Shown here piece after piece: positions 25,174-32,322 of a stretch of DNA of 32,322 bases. Positions within the stretch are counted from its first letter, which is position 1. Every line of letters starts with the position of its first letter. Location: positions 1 through 32,322 of the forward strand of contig JAFUGA010000052.1 of the NCBI GenBank assembly GCA_017469625.1, read 5' to 3'. The position numbers and the translations under genes are program-made. This stretch comes from Bacteroidales bacterium (lineage in GTDB: Bacteria > Bacteroidota > Bacteroidia > Bacteroidales > P3). The notes under the pieces were generated by a model that was given only the letters and a program-made list of their open reading frames with translations, did not search any database and was not told the origin of the DNA.

Positions 25174-25608
25174 TTATTTTACATCTATTTCAAAGGTTTT
25201 ATCACTACCATTTACTATTACTGTGTAATGACCTTTTGGAATGTTGGTTATTTCATAGGTTGCACTTCTTTGACAAATACAATTGCAAGCATTTTCACCA
25301 AGTTCTGAGATAATAATTTTGTCATCTTTCATTTCAACGGATAATTTTAACACATCATCGCAACAATTATAGTAATAATTCATTCGCATTATGGTTAGAA
25401 CATTTCCTTTTAAAGAATATTCTGAATGATTGCTTTCTTCCACTTCCTTATTTAAATTGTTCTGCATATCCTTTTTACAATCTGTATAATCTTTTACACA
25501 GTAAGAAAGTTGCTTTCCTTTTTCGTTATCTTCGCAAGAGATAAACAAACTTCCTGTTAATACAAATGCAATTATTAAACTGCAAATCTTTATTTTCTTT
25601 GTTTTCAT
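25174..25608 (-). CDS. Small cysteine-containing lipoprotein A
   Basis: A 144-residue protein whose signal (MKTKKIKICSLIIAFVLTGS, then LFISC, Cys25) ends in the same FISCED motif as lipoprotein B. The mature part has paired cysteines (YCVKDYTDC, NCCDD, ENACNCICQ) and a C-terminal beta-rich end, ATYEITNIPKGHYTVIVNG, resembling a small immunoglobulin-like or CRD-like sandwich. I recall hypothetical Bacteroides lipoproteins with this NCC...CxCxC layout, but no function is known to me. It is the first gene of the operon leading to the sigma/barrel fusion, and may be the signal receptor, regulator or target of that protein. Its promoter is weakly defined (TATTTTTG at 25677-25684). Confidence 0.75.
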   Translation of the reverse strand: MKTKKIKICSLIIAFVLTGSLFISCEDNEKGKQLSYCVKDYTDCKKDMQNNLNKEVEESNHSEYSLKGNVLTIMRMNYYYNCCDDVLKLSVEMKDDKIIISELGENACNCICQRSATYEITNIPKGHYTVIVNGSDKTFEIDVK

Positions 25609-25676
25609 ATTGTGTTAGGTCTTAATATTTAAACGTATTATTGTTTCATTTTTATATATTATAGTACCACAAAAAG

Positions 25677-25684
25677 CAAAAATA
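25677..25684 (-). promoter_or_regulatory. Possible -7 box of the lipoprotein/sigma operon
   Basis: The minus strand reads TATTTTTG, 68 nt before the lipoprotein A start, without a TTG at the normal -33 distance. If the operon is driven by its own sigma factor the promoter need not look like the housekeeping consensus. Confidence 0.3.
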
Positions 25685-25786
25685 CTGCTTTATCTTTGAA
25701 AAAAAATGTAAAAAATTTCTTCTAATATCTGCAAAAAATGTAAATAAACAAGTAATTTTTGTAAGTAGAATATCAATTTATGTCAT

Positions 25787-25794
25787 TATTTTTG
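25787..25794 (+). promoter_or_regulatory. -7 box of the aldo/keto reductase gene
   Basis: TATTTTTG, 40 nt before the ATG at 25835. A TTTTTG lies upstream at a long spacing of 25 bp. Confidence 0.4.
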
Positions 25795-25834
25795 CAAAAA
25801 GAAATATTACAAATTTATAAAATGATTACACATT

Positions 25835-26680
25835 ATGAAAGAAGTAAAATTGAATAATGGGGTAATGATGCCTCAAATAGGTTATGGTGTTTTTCAAGTT
25901 TCTCCTCAAGAATGCGAAAGATGTGTTTCAGATGCTATAAAAGTAGGTTATAGAATGATAGACACTGCACAAGCATATATGAACGAAGAAGGTGTAGGTA
26001 ATGCTATACAAAAAAGCGGTGTGGATAGGAAAGAAATATTTGTGGTTTCAAAGATTTGGATGACAAATTACGGTTATGAGAAAGCAAAAACAAGTATAGA
26101 TAATTCTCTTCGCCTTATGAAGACAGATTATATAGATTTAATGCTTCTGCACCAACCCTTTGCAGATTATTATGGTGCATATAGGGCTATGGAAGAAGCA
26201 TATAAAGAAGGAAAATTGCGTGCTATAGGTGTAAGTAATTTTTATGCAGATAGGTTTATAGATTTGGCGAATAATTTTGAAGTAAAGCCTGCTGTAAATC
26301 AAATGGAAACACATGTATTTTGCCAACAAGAAGATTTGCAAAAATATCTTAAAGAATTTGATACTTATCTTATGGCTTGGGGACCTCTTGCAGAAGGGAA
26401 AAATAATTTCTTTACCAATCCTATACTTGAACAGATAGGTAAAAAATATGGTAAGAGTGTTGCACAGACTGCACTTAAATATTTATTACAAAAAGATGTT
26501 ATCATAATACCTAAATCTACCCATATAGAAAGAATGCAACAAAACTTAGATTTATTTGATTTTGAACTATCTAAGGAAGATATGGAAATAATTTCTTCTT
26601 TAGATGAAAAGCATTCTCTTGTTATAGGTTCGCATCAAAATCCTGAAGTAGTAAAATTTTTCATGTCTATATTGAAATAA
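25835..26680 (+). CDS. Aldo/keto reductase
   Basis: NADPH-dependent cytoplasmic reductase of aldehydes and ketones. The 281-residue protein has the full catalytic tetrad: Asp43 and Tyr48 (DTAQAYMNEEGVG), Lys73 (VSKIW) and His106 (LLHQPF). Later come IGVSNFYADRF, the AWGPLAEG loop and IIPKSTHIERMQQNLDLFDFELS, which hold the cofactor. Length and motifs match the 2,5-diketo-D-gluconate reductase-like branch of small AKRs. The true substrate cannot be read from sequence. It is followed by a weak hairpin and then, 142 bp on, the UDP-sugar dehydrogenase gene in the same direction. Confidence 0.93.
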   Translation: MKEVKLNNGVMMPQIGYGVFQVSPQECERCVSDAIKVGYRMIDTAQAYMNEEGVGNAIQKSGVDRKEIFVVSKIWMTNYGYEKAKTSIDNSLRLMKTDYIDLMLLHQPFADYYGAYRAMEEAYKEGKLRAIGVSNFYADRFIDLANNFEVKPAVNQMETHVFCQQEDLQKYLKEFDTYLMAWGPLAEGKNNFFTNPILEQIGKKYGKSVAQTALKYLLQKDVIIIPKSTHIERMQQNLDLFDFELSKEDMEIISSLDEKHSLVIGSHQNPEVVKFFMSILK

Positions 26681-26690
26681 TTTCTTAAAA

Positions 26691-26717
26691 AAAACGTTCT
26701 TAATTTAAGAAGTTTTT
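26691..26717 (+). terminator. Weak AT-rich hairpin after the aldo/keto reductase
   Basis: TTCTTAA (26697-26703) and TTAAGAA (26705-26711) are flanked by AAAAC and GTTTTT. The stem has little GC, so termination here is only plausible. Confidence 0.4.
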
Positions 26718-26822
26718 AAATTTTATAGTAAGAAAAGGAAATTCTAAGTTTTTGTTTCTATTTTTTAGAACGAAGACTTAGGATTTTCAAAGTAAAGTTT
26801 CAATAAAAGACCCTAAAAGATT

Positions 26823-28064
26823 ATGACAAAAATAAGCGTAGCTGGAACAGGATATGTTGGAATGAGTTTAGCCGTTTTATTGGCTCAACATAATGAAGTT
26901 ACGTCTGTGGATATTGTTCAAAAAAGGGTGGATTTAGTAAATAAGAAACTATCTCCTATTTTAGATGATTACATAGAAAAGTTTTTGAAAGAAAAGGAGT
27001 TGAACCTGAAAGCAACTACCGATTGGAAAGAAGGTTATAAAGAAGCCGAATATGTAATCATAGCAACTCCTACTAACTATGATTCTAACGAGAATTTCTT
27101 TGACACTTCTGCTGTAGAAGATGTTATAGATAAGGTTTTGCAGGTAAATAATAAAGCCATAATGGTAATAAAATCAACTATACCTGTTGGATATACTGAA
27201 AGCATAAAAAAGAAATTCAATACTGAAAACATAATCTTTGCACCTGAATTTTTACGTGAAAGCAAGGCTTTGTACGACAATCTTTATCCAAGTAGGATTA
27301 TTGTTGGTTATGACCAAAACAACAAAAGTTTAGAACCTAAAGCAAAAGAGTTTGCCCGTCTTGTAAAAGAAGGTGCTTTGAAAACAGATGTTCCTATCTT
27401 GTTTATGGGAAGTACAGAGGCCGAAGCGGTGAAACTATTTGCCAATACTTTCCTTGCTTTGCGTGTAAGCTATTTCAATGAATTGGATACTTATGCTGAA
27501 TTAAAAAATTTGAACACTCAACAAATTATAGACGGAGTTTGTTTAGACCCTCGTATAGGTTCGCATTATAACAACCCTTCTTTTGGTTACGGAGGTTATT
27601 GTTTGCCAAAAGATACTAAGCAATTATTGGCAAATTATGCAGATGTACCTCAAAATATGATGAGTGCAGTAGTAGAAAGTAATCGTACAAGAAAAGATTT
27701 CATAGCAGACCAAGTTTTAAAGAAAGCAGGATATTATGATTATTTCAATAGTGGAGATTATAATGCTGCAAAAGAAAAAGAATGCACTATAGGAGTATAT
27801 CGTTTGACTATGAAAAGTAATTCTGATAATTTCAGACAAAGTAGTATTCAAGGTGTAATGAAACGTGTTAAAGCAAAAGGTGCAAAAGTTATTATTTATG
27901 AACCTACTTTGGAAGATGGAACTACTTTCTTTGGTTCTACTGTTATAAACAATCTTGAAGAATTTAAAAAGCAATCTCAAGCCATAATAGCAAATCGTTA
28001 TGATACTTGTTTAGATGATGTAAAAGAAAAAGTCTATACAAGAGATATTTTCCAAAGAGATTGA
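26823..28064 (+). CDS. UDP-glucose 6-dehydrogenase family protein
   Basis: Oxidises a UDP-hexose to its uronic acid in two NAD-dependent steps, supplying precursors for surface glycans. The 413-residue protein has the N-terminal Rossmann motif [17 protein letters not shown] at 6-22, [10 protein letters not shown] at 116-125, APEFLRES at 140-147, and the catalytic Cys260 in [17 protein letters not shown]-terminal UDP-binding domain follows ([19 protein letters not shown], about 325-343). The length and the VAGTGYVG start fit the short Ugd branch. Related dehydrogenases act on UDP-N-acetylmannosamine or similar sugars, so UDP-glucose is likely but not certain. No glycan cluster is adjacent. Confidence 0.9.
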   Translation: MTKISVAGTGYVGMSLAVLLAQHNEVTSVDIVQKRVDLVNKKLSPILDDYIEKFLKEKELNLKATTDWKEGYKEAEYVIIATPTNYDSNENFFDTSAVEDVIDKVLQVNNKAIMVIKSTIPVGYTESIKKKFNTENIIFAPEFLRESKALYDNLYPSRIIVGYDQNNKSLEPKAKEFARLVKEGALKTDVPILFMGSTEAEAVKLFANTFLALRVSYFNELDTYAELKNLNTQQIIDGVCLDPRIGSHYNNPSFGYGGYCLPKDTKQLLANYADVPQNMMSAVVESNRTRKDFIADQVLKKAGYYDYFNSGDYNAAKEKECTIGVYRLTMKSNSDNFRQSSIQGVMKRVKAKGAKVIIYEPTLEDGTTFFGSTVINNLEEFKKQSQAIIANRYDTCLDDVKEKVYTRDIFQRD

Positions 28065-28085
28065 TATTCTTTTATAATAAAGAAA

Positions 28086-28103
28086 TTATAAACGGATTTA
28101 TAA
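28086..28103. terminator. AT-rich hairpin between convergent ugd-like and metallo-hydrolase genes
   Basis: TTATAAA (28086-28092), CGGA loop, TTTATAA (28097-28103), in the 72-bp gap between two convergent genes. It is a possible weak bidirectional terminator. Confidence 0.35.
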
Positions 28104-28136
28104 ACTTTCTTATAAAAAGATATAAACTAAAAAATT

Positions 28137-28925
28137 TTAGTATTCCTCCTCTATCTGCAAACCATCATAAGCAAGATGAACGTTTGCAGGTAGTGTTTTT
28201 TCAAATGATGCGTATGGTCCCATAAGATGAGAAAGATGAGTGAGATATGTAACTTTTGGTTTCACTCTTTCAACTAATGCAAGGGCTTCTGATAATGAGA
28301 AATGCGAAAAATGTTCTTCTTTTCTAAGAGCATTAACTATTAGAGTATTAACTCCATAAAGTTTTTCTTCTTCCTTTGAGTCAATTGTTTTAGCATCTGT
28401 TACGTAAGCCAACTTTCCTATTCTGTAAGCCAAAGTAGGAAGTTGTGCATGCATAACCTCTATTGGTATTATCTCTACACCTTCTATAGAAAAGGACTTA
28501 TCTTTTTTGGGATTTATCTTATGAAGTTCGAACTCTGGAGAACCAGGATAGAGTTTCTTTCTAAAAGCATAATAAAACATCTTTTGCAAACCTTTTAACG
28601 CCAAACTATTTCCATAGATTGGCATAGGCTTTTGTTGAATATAATTATATGCTCTTACATCATCTAATCCTGCAACGTGGTCCCTGTGTTCGTGAGTAAT
28701 AAGGACAGCATCTATTTTTTCTATCCCCTCCCTCAACATCTGCTCTCTAAAATCTGGACCAGAATCTATACACAAACAAACACCTTTATCTGTTTGTATA
28801 AATGCAGATGTTCGCAAACGTTTATCCTTAGTGTCTTTAGACAAACAAACTTCGCAAGGGCAACCTATAATAGGCACACCTAACGAAGTTCCTGTTCCTA
28901 AAAAAGTAAGTTTTAAAGAGCCCAT
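28137..28925 (-). CDS. PhnP-like metallo-beta-lactamase fold hydrolase
   Basis: A 262-residue protein starting MGSLKLTFLGTGTSLGVPIIGC. The metal motif THEHRDHVAGLDD is at about 77-89, further metal ligands lie at HAQ, DAK and the C-terminal THLSHLMGP. CPCEVC near the N-terminus matches the zinc-knuckle cysteines of PhnP-type proteins. Such enzymes are phosphodiesterases, sometimes acting on cyclic phosphates; the substrate here is unknown. A longer frame from a TTG at 28946 exists, but the ATG at 28925 matches the family start. That start overlaps the fabH stop by 13 bp, implying coupled translation as last gene of the yceD operon. Confidence 0.87.
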   Translation of the reverse strand: MGSLKLTFLGTGTSLGVPIIGCPCEVCLSKDTKDKRLRTSAFIQTDKGVCLCIDSGPDFREQMLREGIEKIDAVLITHEHRDHVAGLDDVRAYNYIQQKPMPIYGNSLALKGLQKMFYYAFRKKLYPGSPEFELHKINPKKDKSFSIEGVEIIPIEVMHAQLPTLAYRIGKLAYVTDAKTIDSKEEEKLYGVNTLIVNALRKEEHFSHFSLSEALALVERVKPKVTYLTHLSHLMGPYASFEKTLPANVHLAYDGLQIEEEY

Positions 28926-29902
28926 TTTACTAAAATAGCACCCCAAGTAAATCCTGCACCGAAAGAGGTTAGGATTAGATTATCTCCTTTTTTGAATTTC
29001 TCTTTATTTTGATACATAAGCATAGGAATAGTAGCAGAAGTTGTGTTTCCATATTCTTGTATATTCACAAGAACTTGTTCTGGTTTCAATTCCAAACGCT
29101 CACCTGTAGCTTTGATTATTCTAAGATTAGCTTGATGTGGCAGAAGATAATCTATATCGGATTTTTGCATATTGTTTCTTTCCAATAACTCTTCTGTAAC
29201 CTCTGCCATCTTAACAACAGCCCATTTAAATACAGCCTGACCCTCTTGATAGATAAAGTGTTGTCTATTCATAACTGTATCTATAGTAGCAGGGTGGCAA
29301 GAACCACCAGCCACTTGATGAAGATGTTTCACACCTACTCCATCCGAATGAAGTATAGCATCTACCACACCTACATTTTCTTCTTCTGTTGCTTCCAATA
29401 AAACTGCTGCAGCAGCATCTCCAAAGATTGGACAAGTAGCTCTATCTTGATAATCTACTATAGAAGTCATTTTCTCTGCTCCTATAACGAGTGCTTTCTT
29501 TACAAAGCCAGATTCTATGTATTTTGTTGCAGTTGTCAAACCGTAAACAAAACCAGAACAACCTGCATTTATATCAAAACCAAAACCATTCTTTATTCCG
29601 CATTTATCTGCTATGATATTGGCTGTTGCAGGAAACTGCATATCTGGAGTAACTGTGCAACATATTATCAGACCTATTTCATCTGGTGAAATGTTTTTTT
29701 CTTTGAGTATCTTATCAACAACTATCTTAGCCATATCAGAAGGTCCTTTATCTCCCTTAAGAATATGACGAGTTTTGATACCAATACGTGTCATTATCCA
29801 CTCGTCATTGGTATCAACCATCTTGCTAAGCATTTCGTTGTCAATTACATCTTCAGGTGCATAACCTTCTACTGCAGTTATTATAGCATGTATTTTTGAC
29901 AT
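28913..29902 (-). CDS. fabH: 3-oxoacyl-ACP synthase III (FabH)
   Basis: Starts fatty acid chains by condensing acetyl-CoA (or a branched acyl-CoA) with malonyl-ACP. The 329-residue protein has the catalytic triad Cys115 (AGCSGFVYGL), His256 (LPHQANLRI) and Asn286 (YGNTTSATIP). The C-terminus FGAGFTWGAILVKWAL is typical. It lies 7 bp after plsX, which supplies acyl-phosphate for phospholipids, so the two are a familiar lipid synthesis pair. The downstream hydrolase overlaps its last codons. Confidence 0.96.
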   Translation of the reverse strand: MSKIHAIITAVEGYAPEDVIDNEMLSKMVDTNDEWIMTRIGIKTRHILKGDKGPSDMAKIVVDKILKEKNISPDEIGLIICCTVTPDMQFPATANIIADKCGIKNGFGFDINAGCSGFVYGLTTATKYIESGFVKKALVIGAEKMTSIVDYQDRATCPIFGDAAAAVLLEATEEENVGVVDAILHSDGVGVKHLHQVAGGSCHPATIDTVMNRQHFIYQEGQAVFKWAVVKMAEVTEELLERNNMQKSDIDYLLPHQANLRIIKATGERLELKPEQVLVNIQEYGNTTSATIPMLMYQNKEKFKKGDNLILTSFGAGFTWGAILVKWAL

Positions 29903-29909
29903 TCTTTTC

Positions 29910-30860
29910 TTATTTATTTGCTTGCAATTCCTTCTTCAACTTGCCAATAATATCAGATGCGTAAATCTTCTTTGATTGCAAAACCATAGATTTTATAGCC
30001 TTTTCGTTTGAAATACCGTGTCCTACTATTACAACACCGTTTGCACCCAATAGAGGCAAACCTCCGTATATCTCATAATTGAATCGTTTTATAAAATCAT
30101 CTACAAGACCTCTTTTTACAACAATACGTGCAAATGCTTCGGTGTTTTTCATAAGCAGATTGCCTACAAAACCATCGCAAACCATAACATCTACATTGTT
30201 TTTGTAAATCTCTATAGGCTCAGCATTACCAACAAAATTGTAAGTGGAATTTTTCATCAATTGAAAAGCAGCTTTGCTTTGAATGTTTCCTTTTCCATCT
30301 TCCTCACCTATATTTGTAAGGGCAACACGTGGTTGTTTTATTCCAAGTGCACATTCAGCATAACAACTGCCTAACAAACCAAATTGATACAATGTTTCAG
30401 GTTTTGTATCTGTATCTACACCTACGTCCAAAAGAACGGTAACTCCACCGTCTTCTGTAGCCTTTGGTATAAGTGCAGCAAGACATGGTCTTAGGATTCC
30501 CTCCATAAGACCAACGCTATACATCGTTCCTATAAGCATTGCACCAGAATTACCTGCTGAAGCAAAGGTATCTATTTTTCCTTGTTTAAGATACGAGAAA
30601 CCTACCGCAAGGCTTGAATCTGGTTTTGCAGTAAAAGCCTTTATAGGTTGGTCATGCATATCTATTACTTGAGAACAATCTACTATTACCAAACGTTTGT
30701 CTGATACGTTTTGCTCTCCAAGTATCTCGTTTATAGACTCTTTCTTTCCAAAGAGGTATAACTCATCGTCAGAAGATAATTCTTCTAACACCAAACAAGC
30801 ACCCTTTACAATAGCAAGGGGGGCGAAATCTCCGCCCATAACATCTAACCCTATCCTCAT
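29910..30860 (-). CDS. plsX: Phosphate acyltransferase PlsX
   Basis: Makes acyl-phosphate from acyl-ACP for the PlsY step of phospholipid synthesis. The 316-residue protein starts MRIGLDVMGGDFAPLAIVKGA and has DSSLAVGFSYLKQGKIDTFASAGNSGAML, DVGVDTDTKPETLYQFG, LTNIGEEDGKGN and VMVCDGFVGNLLMK, all family hallmarks. It sits 21 bp after rpmF and 7 bp before fabH in the classic rpmF-plsX-fabH order. Confidence 0.96.
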   Translation of the reverse strand: MRIGLDVMGGDFAPLAIVKGACLVLEELSSDDELYLFGKKESINEILGEQNVSDKRLVIVDCSQVIDMHDQPIKAFTAKPDSSLAVGFSYLKQGKIDTFASAGNSGAMLIGTMYSVGLMEGILRPCLAALIPKATEDGGVTVLLDVGVDTDTKPETLYQFGLLGSCYAECALGIKQPRVALTNIGEEDGKGNIQSKAAFQLMKNSTYNFVGNAEPIEIYKNNVDVMVCDGFVGNLLMKNTEAFARIVVKRGLVDDFIKRFNYEIYGGLPLLGANGVVIVGHGISNEKAIKSMVLQSKKIYASDIIGKLKKELQANK

Positions 30861-30881
30861 AAGATTATAAGGTTTTATGTT

Positions 30882-31076
30882 TTACTTTGCAGATTTATCC
30901 TTTTCAGGTTCTATCGCTAATTTACCTCTGTAATATCCGCACTCAGGGCAAACTCTGTGTGATTCTACTACAGCTCCACAATTAGAGCAAGTTGCCAACT
31001 GAACTGATTCAACTCTGTCGTGTGATCTTCTTTTTGCTGTTCTCGTTTGTGAGAATCTGTGTTTTGGATGTGGCAT
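30882..31076 (-). CDS. rpmF: 50S ribosomal protein L32
   Basis: A 64-residue basic ribosomal protein starting MPHPKHRFSQTRTAKRRSHD with the zinc-ribbon pairs CSNC and CPEC separated by GAVVESHRV. Length and motifs are normal for the cysteine-containing L32 type, which needs zinc. It is 14 bp after yceD in the usual order. Confidence 0.97.
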   Translation of the reverse strand: MPHPKHRFSQTRTAKRRSHDRVESVQLATCSNCGAVVESHRVCPECGYYRGKLAIEPEKDKSAK

Positions 31077-31090
31077 TTTACTAAATTATT

Positions 31091-31615
31091 TTATTGTTTA
31101 ATCTTTAATTCTTTCAACTTTTCCCAAATGGGATTTATTTCATCTTCTCCCTTTTCATCGGAAGAATTATTTGTTTTCAATCTATTCAACATCTCTTGGT
31201 CGCAATCTTTTTCATCTTCATGTACAGGAGATATTGGTATCTCTATTCTCAACTCTTCGTATATGTAAGAAAGCAAGTCTATCTCATTCTCCCCCTCTGG
31301 AACAATCCACTGTTCTGCATCTACCTCTTCTCGTTTTTCTCCAAATTTGATATACAAGTTTGTTTGTTTATTTATCTCAAACGGTATAAGAGATAGACAT
31401 CTTCCACAAGTCAATTGCATATTGCCAACAAAAGAAAAATCTATCTTTATCATCTTCTCTGTTTTGGTAACACGCATAGACAATTTTATATCTACATCTT
31501 GTGCTTCCTCGCATTCAAATTCTTCAAATAACTTCCTGTCTATCAAGATTTGAAAATCGTTTTCACCATTTTTCAAACCGTTAATACGTATGACATAATC
31601 TTTCTTCTCAAACAT
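31091..31615 (-). CDS. yceD: DUF177/YceD family protein
   Basis: A 174-residue protein starting MFEKKDYVIRINGLKNGENDF, with the family's LTCGRCLSLIPFEI metal-type motif, an acidic middle (REEVDAEQWIVPEGENEIDLLSYI) and IYEELRIEIPISPVHEDE. YceD is found next to rpmF across bacteria and has been linked to ribosomal RNA processing in plants and bacteria, though its exact job is open. A longer frame from a TTG at 31651 overlaps the promoter, so the ATG at 31615 is used. First gene of the five-gene operon ending with the PhnP-like hydrolase. Confidence 0.92.
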   Translation of the reverse strand: MFEKKDYVIRINGLKNGENDFQILIDRKLFEEFECEEAQDVDIKLSMRVTKTEKMIKIDFSFVGNMQLTCGRCLSLIPFEINKQTNLYIKFGEKREEVDAEQWIVPEGENEIDLLSYIYEELRIEIPISPVHEDEKDCDQEMLNRLKTNNSSDEKGEDEINPIWEKLKELKIKQ

Positions 31616-31640
31616 AACACTCCAAGCCAATTTGAGTTTG

Positions 31641-31671
31641 CAAAAGTACAACTTTTTTCTTATATAACAAA
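31641..31671 (-). promoter_or_regulatory. Promoter of the yceD-rpmF-plsX-fabH operon
   Basis: On the minus strand TTTTTG (its TTTG at 31668-31671), a 19-bp spacer and TACTTTTG (31641-31648) give an almost ideal Bacteroidota promoter. The leader is about 20 to 25 nt. Confidence 0.8.
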
Positions 31672-31764
31672 AATATCTTCATCTTTTTTAGACCTCTCCC
31701 ACCTTAGACAATAGATTTTTCTATATTAGAATAGAGAAAAATAAACTTTATTTTTTTTTAAATT

Positions 31765-31820
31765 TGAACAAAGTTTTTCTCTTTTAGAACGAAGAAAAAC
31801 GAATTTTTGCAGAAAGAAAC
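31765..31820. repeat. Degenerate 21-bp repeat array E
   Basis: GAACAAAG at about 31767-31773 and GAACGAAG 21 bp later (core C at 31769 and 31790), then AGAAAG at 31811. It is decayed, but the spacing holds. The stretch 31652-32322 has no gene I can support: promoter, this array, a G-rich tract, then array D. Confidence 0.5.
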
Positions 31821-31977
31821 AAGTTGCATAAAAGTATTTTTTTTAGTAATAGCAGGATAAATAATATTCATTTTTGCAAAAAAATTATTACCTAAAAACA
31901 TCCTCCTTTCTTTTTTATCTAAAAATATTATTTTTTAACATAAAGGTTTAAGGAGATTTTGGTGAAAATATATTGTT

Positions 31978-32040
31978 TTATGGGGTAAAGAGTGGGGAAT
32001 TTTGGAGGTAAAGGGGTGTGAATTTGTTGTTTTGTGGTGG
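31978..32040 (+). other. G-rich tract in the right-hand intergenic region
   Basis: Three GGGG runs (TGGGGTAAAGAGTGGGG and AAAGGGGTGTG) with GGAGG between and GGTGG after, preceded by TTTTGGTGAAAA near 31960. It resembles a diverged form of the array-end module in composition and in position to the right of array E, though the sequence match is poor. A low-complexity 75-codon frame on the other strand looks spurious. Confidence 0.4.
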
Positions 32041-32224
32041 TGTTGTGTATTATGTTTTGAAAAGTATTATATTTTGTTGCTGGTTTATGGAGTATTGTTG
32101 AAAATTTAAGATTAAAATTCGTTAAATATTCATTTTTATGGAATAAATTTAACATATTTCACACAAATTTTTACTTGTAAAAAGTACAAATAAGGTTCTT
32201 GTTCTACCCTATTTTGCTGTGTTT

Positions 32225-32322
32225 TTATAAAACAAAGTTTTAGATTTCTATCTCTTTATTCTAATTTTGTAGAACTTTGTTTTAGAAAATTAAAACTTTG
32301 TTTCGTGAAATTAAAACAAAGA
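32225..32322. repeat. 21-bp repeat array D, cut by the window end
   Basis: Core C positions are at 32233, 32254, 32275, 32296 and 32317, exactly 21 bp apart, reading CAAAG, CTTTA, CTTTG, CTTTG, CAAAG. About 50 bp match array C at a constant offset of 15608 bp, while the first and fourth cores are flipped. The array runs off the window. Confidence 0.9.

Noticed and set aside
28926-28946. Longer metallo-hydrolase start at a TTG
   Set aside because: It extends further into fabH and precedes the conserved family start at the ATG.
31616-31651. Longer YceD start at a TTG
   Set aside because: It overlaps the -7 box, so the message would not include it.
31928-32155. 75-codon minus-strand frame in the right intergenic region
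   Set aside because: Low-complexity Thr/Pro/Lys/Tyr sequence read from the C-rich strand, with no signal, domain or promoter; likely a by-product of the G-rich tract.

Overview
The window is AT-rich and clearly from a member of the Bacteroidota, most likely the order Bacteroidales. The signs are promoters of the TTG...TAnnTTTG type, no Shine-Dalgarno sites, many exported proteins ending their signal peptide in ...AQ, an OmpA with a C-terminal peptidoglycan domain, a PorE-like TPR/PD40 protein, a TGS-type nucleoside kinase, and a yceD-rpmF-plsX-fabH cluster. I see no rRNA, tRNA, CRISPR array, phage or intact transposase gene.

Layout, left to right. (1) 1-5958: a minus-strand operon, wzz-like chain-length protein, then an O-antigen ligase/polymerase-like membrane protein, then secA, closed by an intrinsic terminator at 28-62. 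(2) 6108-6382: a 275-bp element with 38-bp perfect terminal inverted repeats. (3) 6383-10718: the minus operon pyrE, SRPBCC protein, PorE-like protein, GH29 alpha-L-fucosidase. (4) 10753-16537: a Nudix hydrolase, a LolC/E-type FtsX permease, carbamate kinase, an NA37 nucleoid protein and a TPR protein. (5) 17038-22957: OmpA, ABC-F ATPase, TonB, nucleoside kinase. (6) 23208-25608: a minus operon of two cysteine-containing lipoproteins followed by one protein that joins an ECF sigma factor, one transmembrane helix and a C-terminal outer-membrane-barrel-like domain. (7) 25835-28064: aldo/keto reductase and UDP-sugar dehydrogenase. (8) 28137-31615: yceD, rpmF, plsX, fabH and a PhnP-like metallo-hydrolase in one operon with a textbook promoter.

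Two things stand out. The first is the sigma factor/barrel fusion with its two lipoproteins, which reads as a candidate envelope-to-transcription signalling unit. The second is a dispersed repeat with an exact 21-bp period and a short palindromic core (AAAAC, AAA or TTT, GTTTT). It forms arrays at four intergenic places, inside the inverted-repeat element, and in frame in the sigma/barrel gene, where 21 bp becomes a seven-residue repeat. The three-base centre of the core is flipped between otherwise near-identical copies. Two arrays end in a shared G-rich module. These repeats fill most of the long non-coding stretches (11377-11884, 16538-16720, 31760-32322).

Functionally the window is mostly core metabolism and envelope biogenesis: protein export, surface polysaccharide, outer membrane anchoring, lipid synthesis and pyrimidine synthesis. 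Assignments rest on motif recognition by eye; no database search was possible.
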